Assembly (NCBI GenBank): GCA_027083485.1
Contig: JALWOO010000059.1
Location: forward strand, 1-8,954
Direction of reading: 5' to 3'
Origin: Amylibacter sp.
Lineage (GTDB): Bacteria > Pseudomonadota > Alphaproteobacteria > Rhodobacterales > Rhodobacteraceae
Length of the DNA: 8,954 nt
Each line of letters starts with the position of its first letter. Positions within the stretch are counted from its first letter, which is position 1. The notes beneath the pieces were generated by a model. It did not search any database. It was not told where the DNA came from and saw nothing but the letters and a program-made list of their open reading frames with translations. This document shows, in pieces, positions 1 through 6,944 of the stretch. A program made the position numbers and the translations under genes.

Positions 1-5
1 GACCC

Positions 6-878
6 ATGTTTAAAGGATCCTTTCCCGCCCTCATCACCCCGTTCAAAAACGGCAAGGTGGATGACAAGGGTCTGAAAGACTTGGTTGAATGGCATATTTC
101 AATGGGTAGCAATGGATTGGTCCCTGTCGGCACCACCGGCGAAAGCCCGACTCTCAGCCACGAAGAGCACATGCATGTGATCAAAATTGTGGTCGAAACA
201 TCCGCCGGACGCATTCCGGTGATTGCCGGTGCCGGTTCCAACAACACCACCGAAGCCATCAGCCTGTTGCAATTTGCCAAGGATGCGGGGGCGGATGCCG
301 GTCTGGTGGTAACGCCCTATTACAACAAACCAACGCAGCGCGGTCTGATTGCCCATTTCACCGCTTTGAACGAGGTCGGCCTGCCGATCATCATTTATAA
401 TATCCCGCCGCGTTCCGTCATTGATATGACCCCGCAAACCATGGGCGAACTGGCCAAGCTGGATAATATTATCGGCGTCAAGGATGCCACCGGCGATATT
501 GCCCGTGTGAGCCTGCAACGCCAATACTGCGGCAAGGATTTCATCCAGCTTTCCGGCGAAGATGCCACAGCGCATGGTTTCAATGCGCAGGGCGGTGTCG
601 GGTGTATTTCTGTCACCGCAAATGTGGCACCGGCCTTATGTGCCGCGCTGCAAGCCGCCACAGCCGCCGGAGATTTTGCCACCGCACTGGAAATCCAGGA
701 TCGTTTGATGCCGCTCCACAGCGCCATTTTCACGGAACCGGGTGTGGTCGGGGCGAAATACGCGATGTTCCTGTTGGGCAAAGACACCGGCGAAGTGCGC
801 CTGCCCCTGACAGAGCTTTTGCCGGAAACAAAAACACTGATCGAAAACGGCATGCGTCATGCGGGCCTGATCACCTAG
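6..878 (+). CDS. dapA: 4-hydroxy-tetrahydrodipicolinate synthase
   Basis: Condenses pyruvate with aspartate-semialdehyde, the first committed step of lysine and meso-diaminopimelate synthesis, in the cytoplasm. The 290-residue length is normal for the family and the fold is a TIM barrel. Visible active-site elements are GTTGE at residues 42-46 (pyruvate binding), the tyrosine in PYYNKP near 106, YNIPPRS at 131-137 (catalytic Tyr131 and the substrate-binding Arg136) and the Schiff-base lysine K159 in GVKDATGD. The C-terminal helical part is complete, ending at a TAG stop. The ATG at 6 gives the standard N-terminus ([13 protein letters not shown]); only five bases lie upstream, so neither its ribosome site nor its promoter is in view. 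smpB follows after 19 bases on the same strand, which suggests co-transcription. Nothing unusual is seen. Confidence 0.98.
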   Translation: MFKGSFPALITPFKNGKVDDKGLKDLVEWHISMGSNGLVPVGTTGESPTLSHEEHMHVIKIVVETSAGRIPVIAGAGSNNTTEAISLLQFAKDAGADAGLVVTPYYNKPTQRGLIAHFTALNEVGLPIIIYNIPPRSVIDMTPQTMGELAKLDNIIGVKDATGDIARVSLQRQYCGKDFIQLSGEDATAHGFNAQGGVGCISVTANVAPALCAALQAATAAGDFATALEIQDRLMPLHSAIFTEPGVVGAKYAMFLLGKDTGEVRLPLTELLPETKTLIENGMRHAGLIT

Positions 879-897
879 GAAAAGGCACCTCGGGCCT

Positions 898-1377
898 ATG
901 GCAAGCAAGAAAAAAGAAAATAGCAACAACAAGTTGATCGCGGAAAACCGCCGCGCGCGATATGATTTTGCTATTGAGGACACGCTGGAATGCGGCATTG
1001 TCCTGATGGGCTCCGAGGTGAAATCCCTGCGCAATGGCGCGGCCAATATTGCCGAAAGCTATGCCGATATCGAGGATGGCGAGCTTTGGCTGATCAACAG
1101 CTATATCGGGTTGTATACGCAGGCGAAAAACTTTGGCCACGAAGAGCGCCGCAAGCGTAAGTTATTGGTTTCCAAACGGGAACTGGCAAACCTGTGGAAA
1201 GCAAAGAGCCGCGAAGGCATGACCCTTGTGCCGTTGAAAATGTATTTCAATGATGACGGGCGGGCCAAATTGCTGCTTGGTGTGGCCAAAGGCAAACGCA
1301 AATCCGACAAGCGCGAAACCGAGAAAAAACGTGACCGGCAGCGCCAGAAATCCCGCTTGATGCGGAATTACGGCTAA
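898..1377 (+). CDS. smpB: SsrA-binding protein SmpB (trans-translation)
   Basis: Binds tmRNA and brings it to stalled ribosomes. The 159-residue length is typical. Family signatures are ENRRARYDF at 16-24, the [10 protein letters not shown] segment at 33-45, [10 protein letters not shown] at 81-90 followed by a KREL helix, and GVAKGKRK then DKRET at 128-141, leading into the basic C-terminal tail that enters the mRNA channel. The tail is slightly odd: the usual HDKR or YDKR reads SDKR (Ser136), and the usual tryptophan after RE/RD is Arg147. Translation starts at ATG 898, 19 bases after the dapA stop; a purine-rich AGGAAAAGG lies about 12 bases upstream, so the ribosome site is weak. The stop codon overlaps that of the convergent amidotransferase gene. 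Confidence 0.97.
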   Translation: MASKKKENSNNKLIAENRRARYDFAIEDTLECGIVLMGSEVKSLRNGAANIAESYADIEDGELWLINSYIGLYTQAKNFGHEERRKRKLLVSKRELANLWKAKSREGMTLVPLKMYFNDDGRAKLLLGVAKGKRKSDKRETEKKRDRQRQKSRLMRNYG

Positions 1378-2144
1378 ATCGGGGTAAACGGGCGAATATC
1401 CACATCGGTTTTCGTGGCAATCAGCACCTGCCCCGGCTCAAGCAGGTTCCAGTCATCTTCGCTGCTATCCAACGGCTCGGACACCAGCAACACCCCCGCA
1501 TCGCATTTTTTCCAATACACGGTTGGCGCAAAACGGTCAGAAGCATAGCGTGCGGCATAGAGCCGATGCCCGTCCGACCAACAGGCCGCGAGCCGCATAA
1601 ACGGCAATGTGCCTTTCTGTTCCGCCATGGTTTGCAGCTTTCCAACGGCGCGTTCCATTGCACCGATCGGGTCCGCCGCCAGCCCCAGATTTACAGCCAG
1701 CAAAAACAGCAATTCACTGTCCGTGGCCCCTTTGCGTTGCGCATAGAGCGTTTCATCCAACAGCATATCGGCGCATTTTCGGAAATTTTCATAGCCACCG
1801 ACCTGCCCGTTATGCATGAAGGACCAGTTATTCTGAATAAACGGGTGGCAATTGTTATAGCTCGTGGCAGTTCCCGTCGAGGCGCGCACATGCGCCATAT
1901 ACAGGCCGGCACGCACCTGGTGGACAAGGTGGCGCAAGTTGGGATCCGCCCAGGCCGGCAAAATATTCTTGTACAAGCCCGGTTCCGGCCGAGCATGATA
2001 CCAGCTGACACCGAAGCCATCCGCATTGATGTTGGTTTTTGCCTCCATCGCATTGCGGCTTTGTTCAATCAACGATTGCGTCGGGCTGGAAACCACATCC
2101 TCGATGTAGGTTTCTTTACCAATCCAAGCCGCCCAGCGACACAT
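1374..2144 (-). CDS. Class II glutamine amidotransferase, YafJ/EgtC type
   Basis: A stand-alone Ntn-type glutaminase domain of 256 residues. Cys2 becomes the N-terminal nucleophile after Met removal (MCRWAAWIG). Further family motifs are ADGFGVSWY at 41-49, HVRAST at 85-90, NCHPF at 98-102, the oxyanion-loop FMHNGQV at 109-115, TDSE at 141-144 and SEPLD at 222-226. The glutamine-hydrolysing half is therefore complete, but no acceptor domain is attached and the true substrate is unknown. The related EgtC acts in ergothioneine synthesis; no egtB or egtD lies nearby, so that role is not claimed. The ATG at 2144 is preceded by GAGAGGA, a good ribosome site. The gene starts 18 bases after the kdsD stop on the same strand, so the two are probably co-transcribed. 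Its TAG stop overlaps the TAA of smpB. Confidence 0.9.
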   Translation of the reverse strand: MCRWAAWIGKETYIEDVVSSPTQSLIEQSRNAMEAKTNINADGFGVSWYHARPEPGLYKNILPAWADPNLRHLVHQVRAGLYMAHVRASTGTATSYNNCHPFIQNNWSFMHNGQVGGYENFRKCADMLLDETLYAQRKGATDSELLFLLAVNLGLAADPIGAMERAVGKLQTMAEQKGTLPFMRLAACWSDGHRLYAARYASDRFAPTVYWKKCDAGVLLVSEPLDSSEDDWNLLEPGQVLIATKTDVDIRPFTPI

Positions 2145-2162
2145 TTTGTGTCCTCTCTAATT

Positions 2163-3167
2163 TTACGCAACACCCAGTTGCAATAATTGCACAAGACTGA
2201 CCACGCCAACCGGGCGGCCTTCATCCACAACAAACGCAGCGGAAATCTTGTTTTGTTGCAACAGATGCAGCGCCCTTGCCGATAACTGCGCCGGTTTCAG
2301 GCTCACCGATCCCGGCGTCATAATTTGTTTGGCCGTGGTTTTCACCATTGCCTGCTGCATGGATCCGGTTGCATTTTCTTCCAGATACCGGCGAATATCA
2401 CCATCGGTTATCACGCCCAACAATTTGCCTTCATTGGAACAGACCCCGACGATCCCATGGGCCTTGGCGGAAATCTCCCCGACCACCTGCATCACGGTTG
2501 CATCCTGTGGAACAAGGGGGAGGCCGTCATCTTTGACCATGATATCGCTGACCGGCGTCAAGGCTGCACCCAGTTTTCCGCCCGGATGAAAATCGCGAAA
2601 ACTGGCCTCGGTAAAGCCCCGCATTTTCAAAAGCGTAATCGCCAGCGCATCGCCAAGCGCCAGTTGCAAAAGAGTGGAGGTTGTCGGCGCAAGGTTATGC
2701 GGGCAGGCCTCCTTGGCTTTGGGCAGGATCAATGCCACATCGGTTTTTTGCCCCAAAGTGCTTTCTTTGCCGCTGGTCAGAGCAATCGTCGGCACCCCGA
2801 AGCGGCGCGTATACATCAAAATATCGTAAAGTTCGCGGGTTTCACCGGACCAGGACAGCATCAACACCACGTCATCGCTTTGAATCATCCCCAGATCGCC
2901 ATGGCTGGCCTCTGCCGGATGCACAAAATAGGCAGGTGTGCCGGTTGATGCAAAAGTTGCCGCCAATTTGCGGCCAATCAGACCACTTTTCCCGACTCCC
3001 GTCAAAATCAGCCGTCCGCGCATATTTTCGATCAGTTGTAATGCATCTTCAACTGCCTGCGTCAGCTGATCATCCTGTAACGCGCTTTGCAAGGCAGCCA
3101 GCCCGTCAGAATTCACAGAAATCACATCACGTACAGAACCGGCTCGATTAACCATAGACACCGCCAT
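2163..3167 (-). CDS. kdsD: D-arabinose-5-phosphate isomerase (KpsF/GutQ family)
   Basis: Interconverts ribulose-5-phosphate and arabinose-5-phosphate, the first step towards Kdo for LPS (or Kdo-containing capsule). The 334 residues hold an N-terminal SIS sugar-isomerase domain at about 45-190 and two CBS modules at about 205-260 and 280-334. Diagnostic motifs are GVGKSGLIGRK at 57-67, HPAEASHGDLG at 83-93, SWSGET at 105-110 and FHPGGKLG at 193-200. In the first CBS module, GVITDGDIRR sits at 251-260. ATG 3167 is the first possible start because a TAA lies directly upstream in frame; ATG 3155 (Met5) is an alternative, and neither has a convincing ribosome site. The gene lies 88 bases after the HPt gene and 18 bases before the amidotransferase. 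A GutQ- or KpsF-like paralogue role cannot be excluded from sequence alone. Confidence 0.93.
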   Translation of the reverse strand: MAVSMVNRAGSVRDVISVNSDGLAALQSALQDDQLTQAVEDALQLIENMRGRLILTGVGKSGLIGRKLAATFASTGTPAYFVHPAEASHGDLGMIQSDDVVLMLSWSGETRELYDILMYTRRFGVPTIALTSGKESTLGQKTDVALILPKAKEACPHNLAPTTSTLLQLALGDALAITLLKMRGFTEASFRDFHPGGKLGAALTPVSDIMVKDDGLPLVPQDATVMQVVGEISAKAHGIVGVCSNEGKLLGVITDGDIRRYLEENATGSMQQAMVKTTAKQIMTPGSVSLKPAQLSARALHLLQQNKISAAFVVDEGRPVGVVSLVQLLQLGVA

Positions 3168-3244
3168 TTATGCTTGTTTTTCTAGTCCCCCACTCCCTAG
3201 TTGATTAGCGGGCAAAGCTCAATGCACTGTGCCTATTTGTCGTG

Positions 3245-3274
3245 ACTATATCGTTTCAGGGCTGAAAACTGCAA
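3245..3274 (-). promoter_or_regulatory. Candidate sigma-70 promoter for kdsD, with palindrome in the spacer
   Basis: On the minus strand TTGCAG (3274-3269) is followed after 18 bases by TATAGT (3250-3245), a fair match to the -35/-10 consensus. It would give a leader of about 70 bases ahead of kdsD. The spacer contains a perfect 6-bp inverted repeat, TTTCAG-GG-CTGAAA on the plus strand (3254-3267), placed where an operator could sit. The -35 box and most of the palindrome lie inside the last codons of the HPt gene. This is a pattern match only. Confidence 0.35.
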
Positions 3275-3600
3275 TGCTGCGGTGCTTCTTGCATAAACTT
3301 GGCTTTTGACTGGGCATAAAGGCGAATAACCTTTTCCAGATCAATACAGTCTGCCTGCCCGTTGTCGGCCATTACCTCCCCTTCCGAACAATATTTGGCA
3401 AAGCTATTAAACCCGAGGTTATACGCGCTCCCTTTCAAGAAATGCAAAGCCGGTCCCAAATGCGCGGCGTCTTGGGGCGGGTTTTCCTTCAACTGGTTGA
3501 CCGCCTCGTCCACCTCTTCGATAAAAAGAACCACAACATCACCAAAATCTTCGGCACCGATGTCTTCTTCCAGCTGTTTGATTTGATCCCAATCAATCAT
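3256..3600 (-). CDS. Single-domain HPt histidine phosphotransfer protein
   Basis: A 114-residue, wholly soluble helical protein. The segment LHFLKGSAYNLGF (52-64) fits the HPt signature HxLKGxxxxxG, with His53 as the phosphorylated residue, Lys56 and Gly57 following, and the conserved Gly63 ending the helix turn. Acidic N-terminal and C-terminal helices complete the four-helix bundle; there is no kinase or receiver domain. Such proteins carry phosphate between a hybrid sensor kinase and a response regulator. The start at 3600 is well supported: AAGGAG lies seven bases upstream, and the start codon overlaps the stop of the DUF3131 gene as ATGA, implying translational coupling. It is the last gene of the synthase unit. 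The divergent receiver-phosphatase at 6945-8228 is the obvious candidate partner (inference). No histidine kinase is seen here. Confidence 0.92.
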   Translation of the reverse strand: MIDWDQIKQLEEDIGAEDFGDVVVLFIEEVDEAVNQLKENPPQDAAHLGPALHFLKGSAYNLGFNSFAKYCSEGEVMADNGQADCIDLEKVIRLYAQSKAKFMQEAPQHCSFQP

Positions 3601-4949
3601 TCTTCATCTCCTTGTACAGTCAAAAACCGGCTGGTGACCAAAGGCCCCTGCATGCGGTACAGAATGGTTTCCAGAATGATGCCGTTTGTATTGGCCGTCG
3701 CCACCGCGTTCACACGGTTGTCTTTTTCGTAAACACCTGAATTGAAACCATTATCCATCGTGAACGTCCCGCCGACATGGCGAATGAGGCGTTCTGTGTA
3801 ATCCGTTTCATAGAGCGCATCCCAGCCAAATGCGGCCTTGGTTGATACGGTTCTCTTGTCGTTATGCTCTGTGCCGTCTTCGGCCAGTGCAGTCCATTTT
3901 TTGCCGTCCGCATAGACCGAATTATACAGGAAATAGGGGGCTTGATCGATGTTGTCCTCGCTCACCGCAGTGAGCCGGCCCGTTTCCTGATAGCGTGCGA
4001 GTTGAGCCAGATAGACACGCTGGGCCAATTCACGCGCCTGCGAATCCAACCCGAATTCGATTGCTGTCAAAATATACGGCTCGCTCACAACAACTGTATG
4101 CGCATCAAAGTCGGTGAAATTCCGGTTATCAATTGCAATTGATTGACCGCCAATTTTTTCAAACCTGATAAAATCATCATATTTTGCGGCTTCCAGAGCA
4201 TCCAGCCCCAAAAGACCGATTGCCCGGGCCGCATATTCCTCATAGCCCAACCGTCCTTCCTGAATCAGTTCGACAAACCCGGTCTCTTTGTCAAACCGGC
4301 TTCCGTAAAGGGCACCGTTTCGCACCATCGCGCGAAAATTCCATTTTCGAAAAATCCTGGCAACACGGGCTGAATGTGACGGGTAATCAAAGAGTATTAT
4401 ATTGAGGGGCACGCTGATCCGGGCCACATCCAATGCCGACCAGCCAATTCCGCGCGGCACAGGCGTATTGGCGTAATCCGTCATTTCCAACGTGCGCGTA
4501 TCATACACTTTGTTCGGCAGCTTACCATCAAACAAGGGAAGTTTTTCCAAGGTTTCAAGCACTTGCCCCATGCGAGAGTCAAATTGGTCCTGTGGAAGGA
4601 CTCCGATCCGTTCTGCCGCAACCAGCGCAAGCAAATAAGATGCCTGATCCCAGATTGTCGTAGAAGGGTATCCGTTTGCAGAGTTCACCAATCCGGTTGC
4701 AGGTTGAGTGTTTTTCTCGAAATATGCCCAGGCGATCTGGGCGTTTTTGAAGTCCTCAAACTGCAACGCCTTTGCCGGCGCAAGCGGTAAAGCAACGGCG
4801 CTTTGCTGAATGCTCCCCTGACGGTTTGTTCGAAAGCTGTTTATATCGATCCGCGATTCCACGGAAAGGGCAAATGTCGCGGCCAGACACAGACCAATGA
4901 TAAAAGCAATCTGGCTGCGGGCTTTAACCAGGTTTTCGCGAAAAGTCAT
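3597..4949 (-). CDS. DUF3131 protein, predicted periplasmic/membrane-anchored partner of the polysaccharide synthase
   Basis: 450 residues. A short basic N-terminus is followed by one hydrophobic segment at about 13-30, read as a signal anchor or signal peptide, so the rest should lie outside the cytoplasm. From about 65 onward it looks like DUF3131, a family thought to share the alpha/alpha-toroid fold of glucoamylase-like enzymes: AWAYFEKNTQPATGLVNS at 73-90, TTIWDQASYLLAL at 97-109, PRGIGWSALDVAR at 165-177, and the C-terminal ATANTNGIILETILY at 417-431. Acidic residues such as Asp101 and Asp173 are candidates for catalysis, but activity is not established. Between the synthase and HPt genes it overlaps each neighbour by 4 nt. 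A ribosome site AAGGGGG lies four bases before the ATG. A role in trimming, guiding or exporting the polymer is an inference from position. Confidence 0.88.
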   Translation of the reverse strand: MTFRENLVKARSQIAFIIGLCLAATFALSVESRIDINSFRTNRQGSIQQSAVALPLAPAKALQFEDFKNAQIAWAYFEKNTQPATGLVNSANGYPSTTIWDQASYLLALVAAERIGVLPQDQFDSRMGQVLETLEKLPLFDGKLPNKVYDTRTLEMTDYANTPVPRGIGWSALDVARISVPLNIILFDYPSHSARVARIFRKWNFRAMVRNGALYGSRFDKETGFVELIQEGRLGYEEYAARAIGLLGLDALEAAKYDDFIRFEKIGGQSIAIDNRNFTDFDAHTVVVSEPYILTAIEFGLDSQARELAQRVYLAQLARYQETGRLTAVSEDNIDQAPYFLYNSVYADGKKWTALAEDGTEHNDKRTVSTKAAFGWDALYETDYTERLIRHVGGTFTMDNGFNSGVYEKDNRVNAVATANTNGIILETILYRMQGPLVTSRFLTVQGDEE

Positions 4950-6799
4950 GCGACCCCCTTTACAACCAACCGGTTTTTCACATCAATTTCAGCGGAAGCC
5001 TCATCTTTGGGTTGCCAAAGGGCCGCAGCAATCAACACGCTCATGGCCCAGGCATTTGACAGCCCCCAGAATCCGTTCACCACAAAGGAACCAAGGGCCT
5101 GGCTATCAACGTTAATCAGCAGGCCAGCCCCTGCATAAGCTAAGCTGGCAAATGTCAGAGCAACCACCGCAATTTGCGGAGCGACCAATCGAATAAACCT
5201 GTCTGTTTTGCGCTGTTTCGGGGTGACTTTAAACTTGATTTCCTTACCAGTTATTACCGCCCAAAGTGCCTGTAGATTAATCGAAAAAAACGCCAGGTTG
5301 AGCATTCGTCCTTTGCGATTGTTAATTCCCCAAGTTCCTGCAATTGAGGCCAATTCATGCACAACAAGGAAAGGCAGCAGATGAAGGAAAAACTCCGAGG
5401 AATATGCTTTCACCGGTGAAATCCCCGTAAAAAGGGCGATGATTGGGGCCATAATAAAAATCACATTCCAAAGGGGTGCCAAATAAGACCAAAATGTCAT
5501 CCCGAACATGAATTTTTGCGACAAATTCAACCCCTTACGAAACAACGGATTATCATTGAACAGGATATCCAGTGTCCCCCCTGCATATTTGAAACGCTGC
5601 ATAGCCCAGCTTTGCATATCCAGCGGGGACAGCATTTTCGTTTCCACCTGAGGATGGTAAACCGACTTCCAGCCACGCTCCTGATCCATCAGCAAAACAA
5701 GGGATGTATAGATATCCTCGGACACATGGAATTTATACGGGGTCAGCTCCGTTGCATGCAGCATTTCACAATTAAGGGTATCCTCTAATTGTCGTCGCAC
5801 CTGATCATTTTTGAGACGGCAACTGAACTCGCTCACCTTGACACCAACATTATCGGCAAAGGCCTTGAGTGCGGCCTCCATAACCGCCTCCCGACGGTGT
5901 ACCGATCCCGCCCCACAGCAAAAAGATGCATTGGCTCCATTTCGGCGGCGTTGAATCACATCGTAAAACAGCTTGGGATCACTGATAAACGGATCATGGC
6001 CCACTTTAATCTGGCCAAGTATTTTCTGGGCAAGCAGCCCGACCCTTGTGCCAAAGCGGCCAAAATACGAATGTAAAACCCTCTCTAAAGGCCGGCCTTG
6101 CGGAATATCATAGAACCATTGCGGCGTTTGCACCCAGGCAACGCGCGGGTCGCGAAAATAGCCGAGCGTGTTTTGTAGCAATGTCGGAAATGGCCGGGTA
6201 TCGCTGTCCAGAATAACCAGAAAATCCCCCACCGTCTGCTCCATCCCATTGCGCAGATTTCCGGCTTTGTACCCGATATTCGACGACCGCGTAATATATT
6301 GCACGCCCTCTTGCAGCGCCACATCTTTCATTTCTTGACGCCGCCCATCATCCAAAACAAACACTTTAATATCAATTGGGTATGGGTAAATCATCGCCTT
6401 TGCATCCCGAATGGAATAGCGCGTCAGTTCCGGATCTTCATTGTATGTTGGCAAGAAAACATCAACGCTGATCCGCGATTTTCCGCCCTGCGAAATCACA
6501 TCCGAGCGGTATTTTGGCGCAGGTGCCGGAGGGGTATCATTCACGGACCATAAATTATGAAAATACAAAAGCAGCCCGACAAATGAACAGGACTCCGCGA
6601 TCACAACAGGCAGGGAAAACCACATCGCATCCGCGTTAAGCGAGAAAGACCAGCGCCACCAGAGATACCAGGCACCCAACACAATTGTCATGCCCGCCAA
6701 CATCTGCCAGACAGCTTCCACTTTTGGCGCATGGGGAAGCGGTGCTTCAGGCCTCAGGTGTTCGCTTTTGGTGAAATAGAATTCTTTTAGCTCGATCAT
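4946..6799 (-). CDS. BcsA-like GT2 processive polysaccharide synthase without PilZ domain
   Basis: A 617-residue inner-membrane glycosyltransferase of family 2. Two N-terminal membrane segments (about 31-50 and 60-82) precede a cytosolic GT-A domain, then about four to five hydrophobic segments from 430 to 597. Active-site elements run in the cellulose-synthase order: VLDDGRR (149-154, UDP binding), DSDTRP (198-203, the DxD metal site), TPQWFYD (225-231), FCCGAGSV (293-300, like FFCGSC of BcsA), SED (360-362, in place of TED; Asp362 the likely base) and QRFKY (401-405, in place of QxxRW). The stretch between TPQ and SED is longer than in BcsA, and the protein stops after the membrane part with no PilZ domain. 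Hence it is called BcsA-like, not bcsA; the sugar and linkage are unknown. It is the first gene of the unit, with AGAGAG four bases before ATG 6799. Confidence 0.92.
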   Translation of the reverse strand: MIELKEFYFTKSEHLRPEAPLPHAPKVEAVWQMLAGMTIVLGAWYLWWRWSFSLNADAMWFSLPVVIAESCSFVGLLLYFHNLWSVNDTPPAPAPKYRSDVISQGGKSRISVDVFLPTYNEDPELTRYSIRDAKAMIYPYPIDIKVFVLDDGRRQEMKDVALQEGVQYITRSSNIGYKAGNLRNGMEQTVGDFLVILDSDTRPFPTLLQNTLGYFRDPRVAWVQTPQWFYDIPQGRPLERVLHSYFGRFGTRVGLLAQKILGQIKVGHDPFISDPKLFYDVIQRRRNGANASFCCGAGSVHRREAVMEAALKAFADNVGVKVSEFSCRLKNDQVRRQLEDTLNCEMLHATELTPYKFHVSEDIYTSLVLLMDQERGWKSVYHPQVETKMLSPLDMQSWAMQRFKYAGGTLDILFNDNPLFRKGLNLSQKFMFGMTFWSYLAPLWNVIFIMAPIIALFTGISPVKAYSSEFFLHLLPFLVVHELASIAGTWGINNRKGRMLNLAFFSINLQALWAVITGKEIKFKVTPKQRKTDRFIRLVAPQIAVVALTFASLAYAGAGLLINVDSQALGSFVVNGFWGLSNAWAMSVLIAAALWQPKDEASAEIDVKNRLVVKGVA

Positions 6800-6847
6800 C
6801 CGACTCTCTGTAAAACTTGCAAACCAGTTGTCGCAGAAAGGTGCCTA

Positions 6848-6885
6848 ATTTTTAGTTACCAAATAAATTTATTCTTATTCACCAA
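6848..6885. repeat. Imperfect 15-bp direct repeat, possible regulator sites
   Basis: Copy one, ATTTTTAGTTACCAA (6848-6862), and copy two, ATTCTTATTCACCAA (6871-6885), agree at 12 of 15 positions and are 23 bp apart, close to two helical turns. The palindrome AATAAATTTATT fills the gap and overlaps the edges. Such phased copies between divergent genes are typical of binding sites for a transcription factor, but the AT-rich background makes chance similarity possible. Confidence 0.4.
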
Positions 6886-6934
6886 GTCTTAAACTGTCGC
6901 TGCGATTGTCCAACCGAATTCACCAGTAATCGAA

Positions 6935-6938
6935 TAGG
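6935..6938 (+). promoter_or_regulatory. Ribosome binding site deciding the GTG start at 6945
   Basis: TAGG ending at 6938, followed by six bases and GTG 6945, is a partial Shine-Dalgarno match. An in-frame stop TAA at 6927-6929 leaves no upstream ATG, GTG or TTG, so GTG 6945 is the only reasonable start that keeps the whole receiver domain. Confidence 0.6.
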
Positions 6939-6944
6939 TACATT

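Larger units (their letters stand above)
6800..6944. promoter_or_regulatory. Divergent control region between synthase operon and receiver-phosphatase gene
   Basis: 145 bases separate the two divergent start codons and must carry the promoter(s) for at least one of the transcripts. The centre (about 6846-6895) is strongly AT-rich, unlike the flanking genes. It holds two copies of a 15-bp imperfect direct repeat and a 12-bp perfect palindrome, AATAAATTTATT (6862-6873). A short TGTCGC motif occurs on both sides (6829-6834 and 6895-6900). No convincing -35/-10 pair was found in either direction, so the start sites are not assigned. Confidence 0.6.

Noticed and set aside
1374..2144. Calling the amidotransferase egtC (ergothioneine synthesis)
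   Set aside because: The glutaminase family matches, but no egtB, egtD or similar genes are nearby and YafJ-like proteins share the same motifs.
1566..2186. 206-codon plus-strand open frame opposite the amidotransferase gene
   Set aside because: No recognisable family features; the minus-strand frame carries all the catalytic motifs of the amidotransferase. A mirror of coding bias.
2325..2948. 207-codon plus-strand open frame opposite kdsD
   Set aside because: Composition rich in His, Gln and Cys with no domain pattern; the minus strand holds a complete SIS-CBS-CBS protein.
3182..3200. CTAG...CTAG as a terminator ahead of kdsD
   Set aside because: The stem is only four pairs with an 11-base loop and no T run follows on the minus strand.
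4946..6799. Naming the synthase bcsA (cellulose synthase)
   Set aside because: No PilZ domain, altered TED and QxxRW motifs, and no bcsB, bcsZ or bcsC next to it; only the broader GT2 class is supported.
6833..6845. Sigma-54-like GGCAC...TGC on the minus strand before the synthase gene
   Set aside because: The GG to GC spacing is nine bases, one short of the required ten, and the flanking consensus bases are poor.
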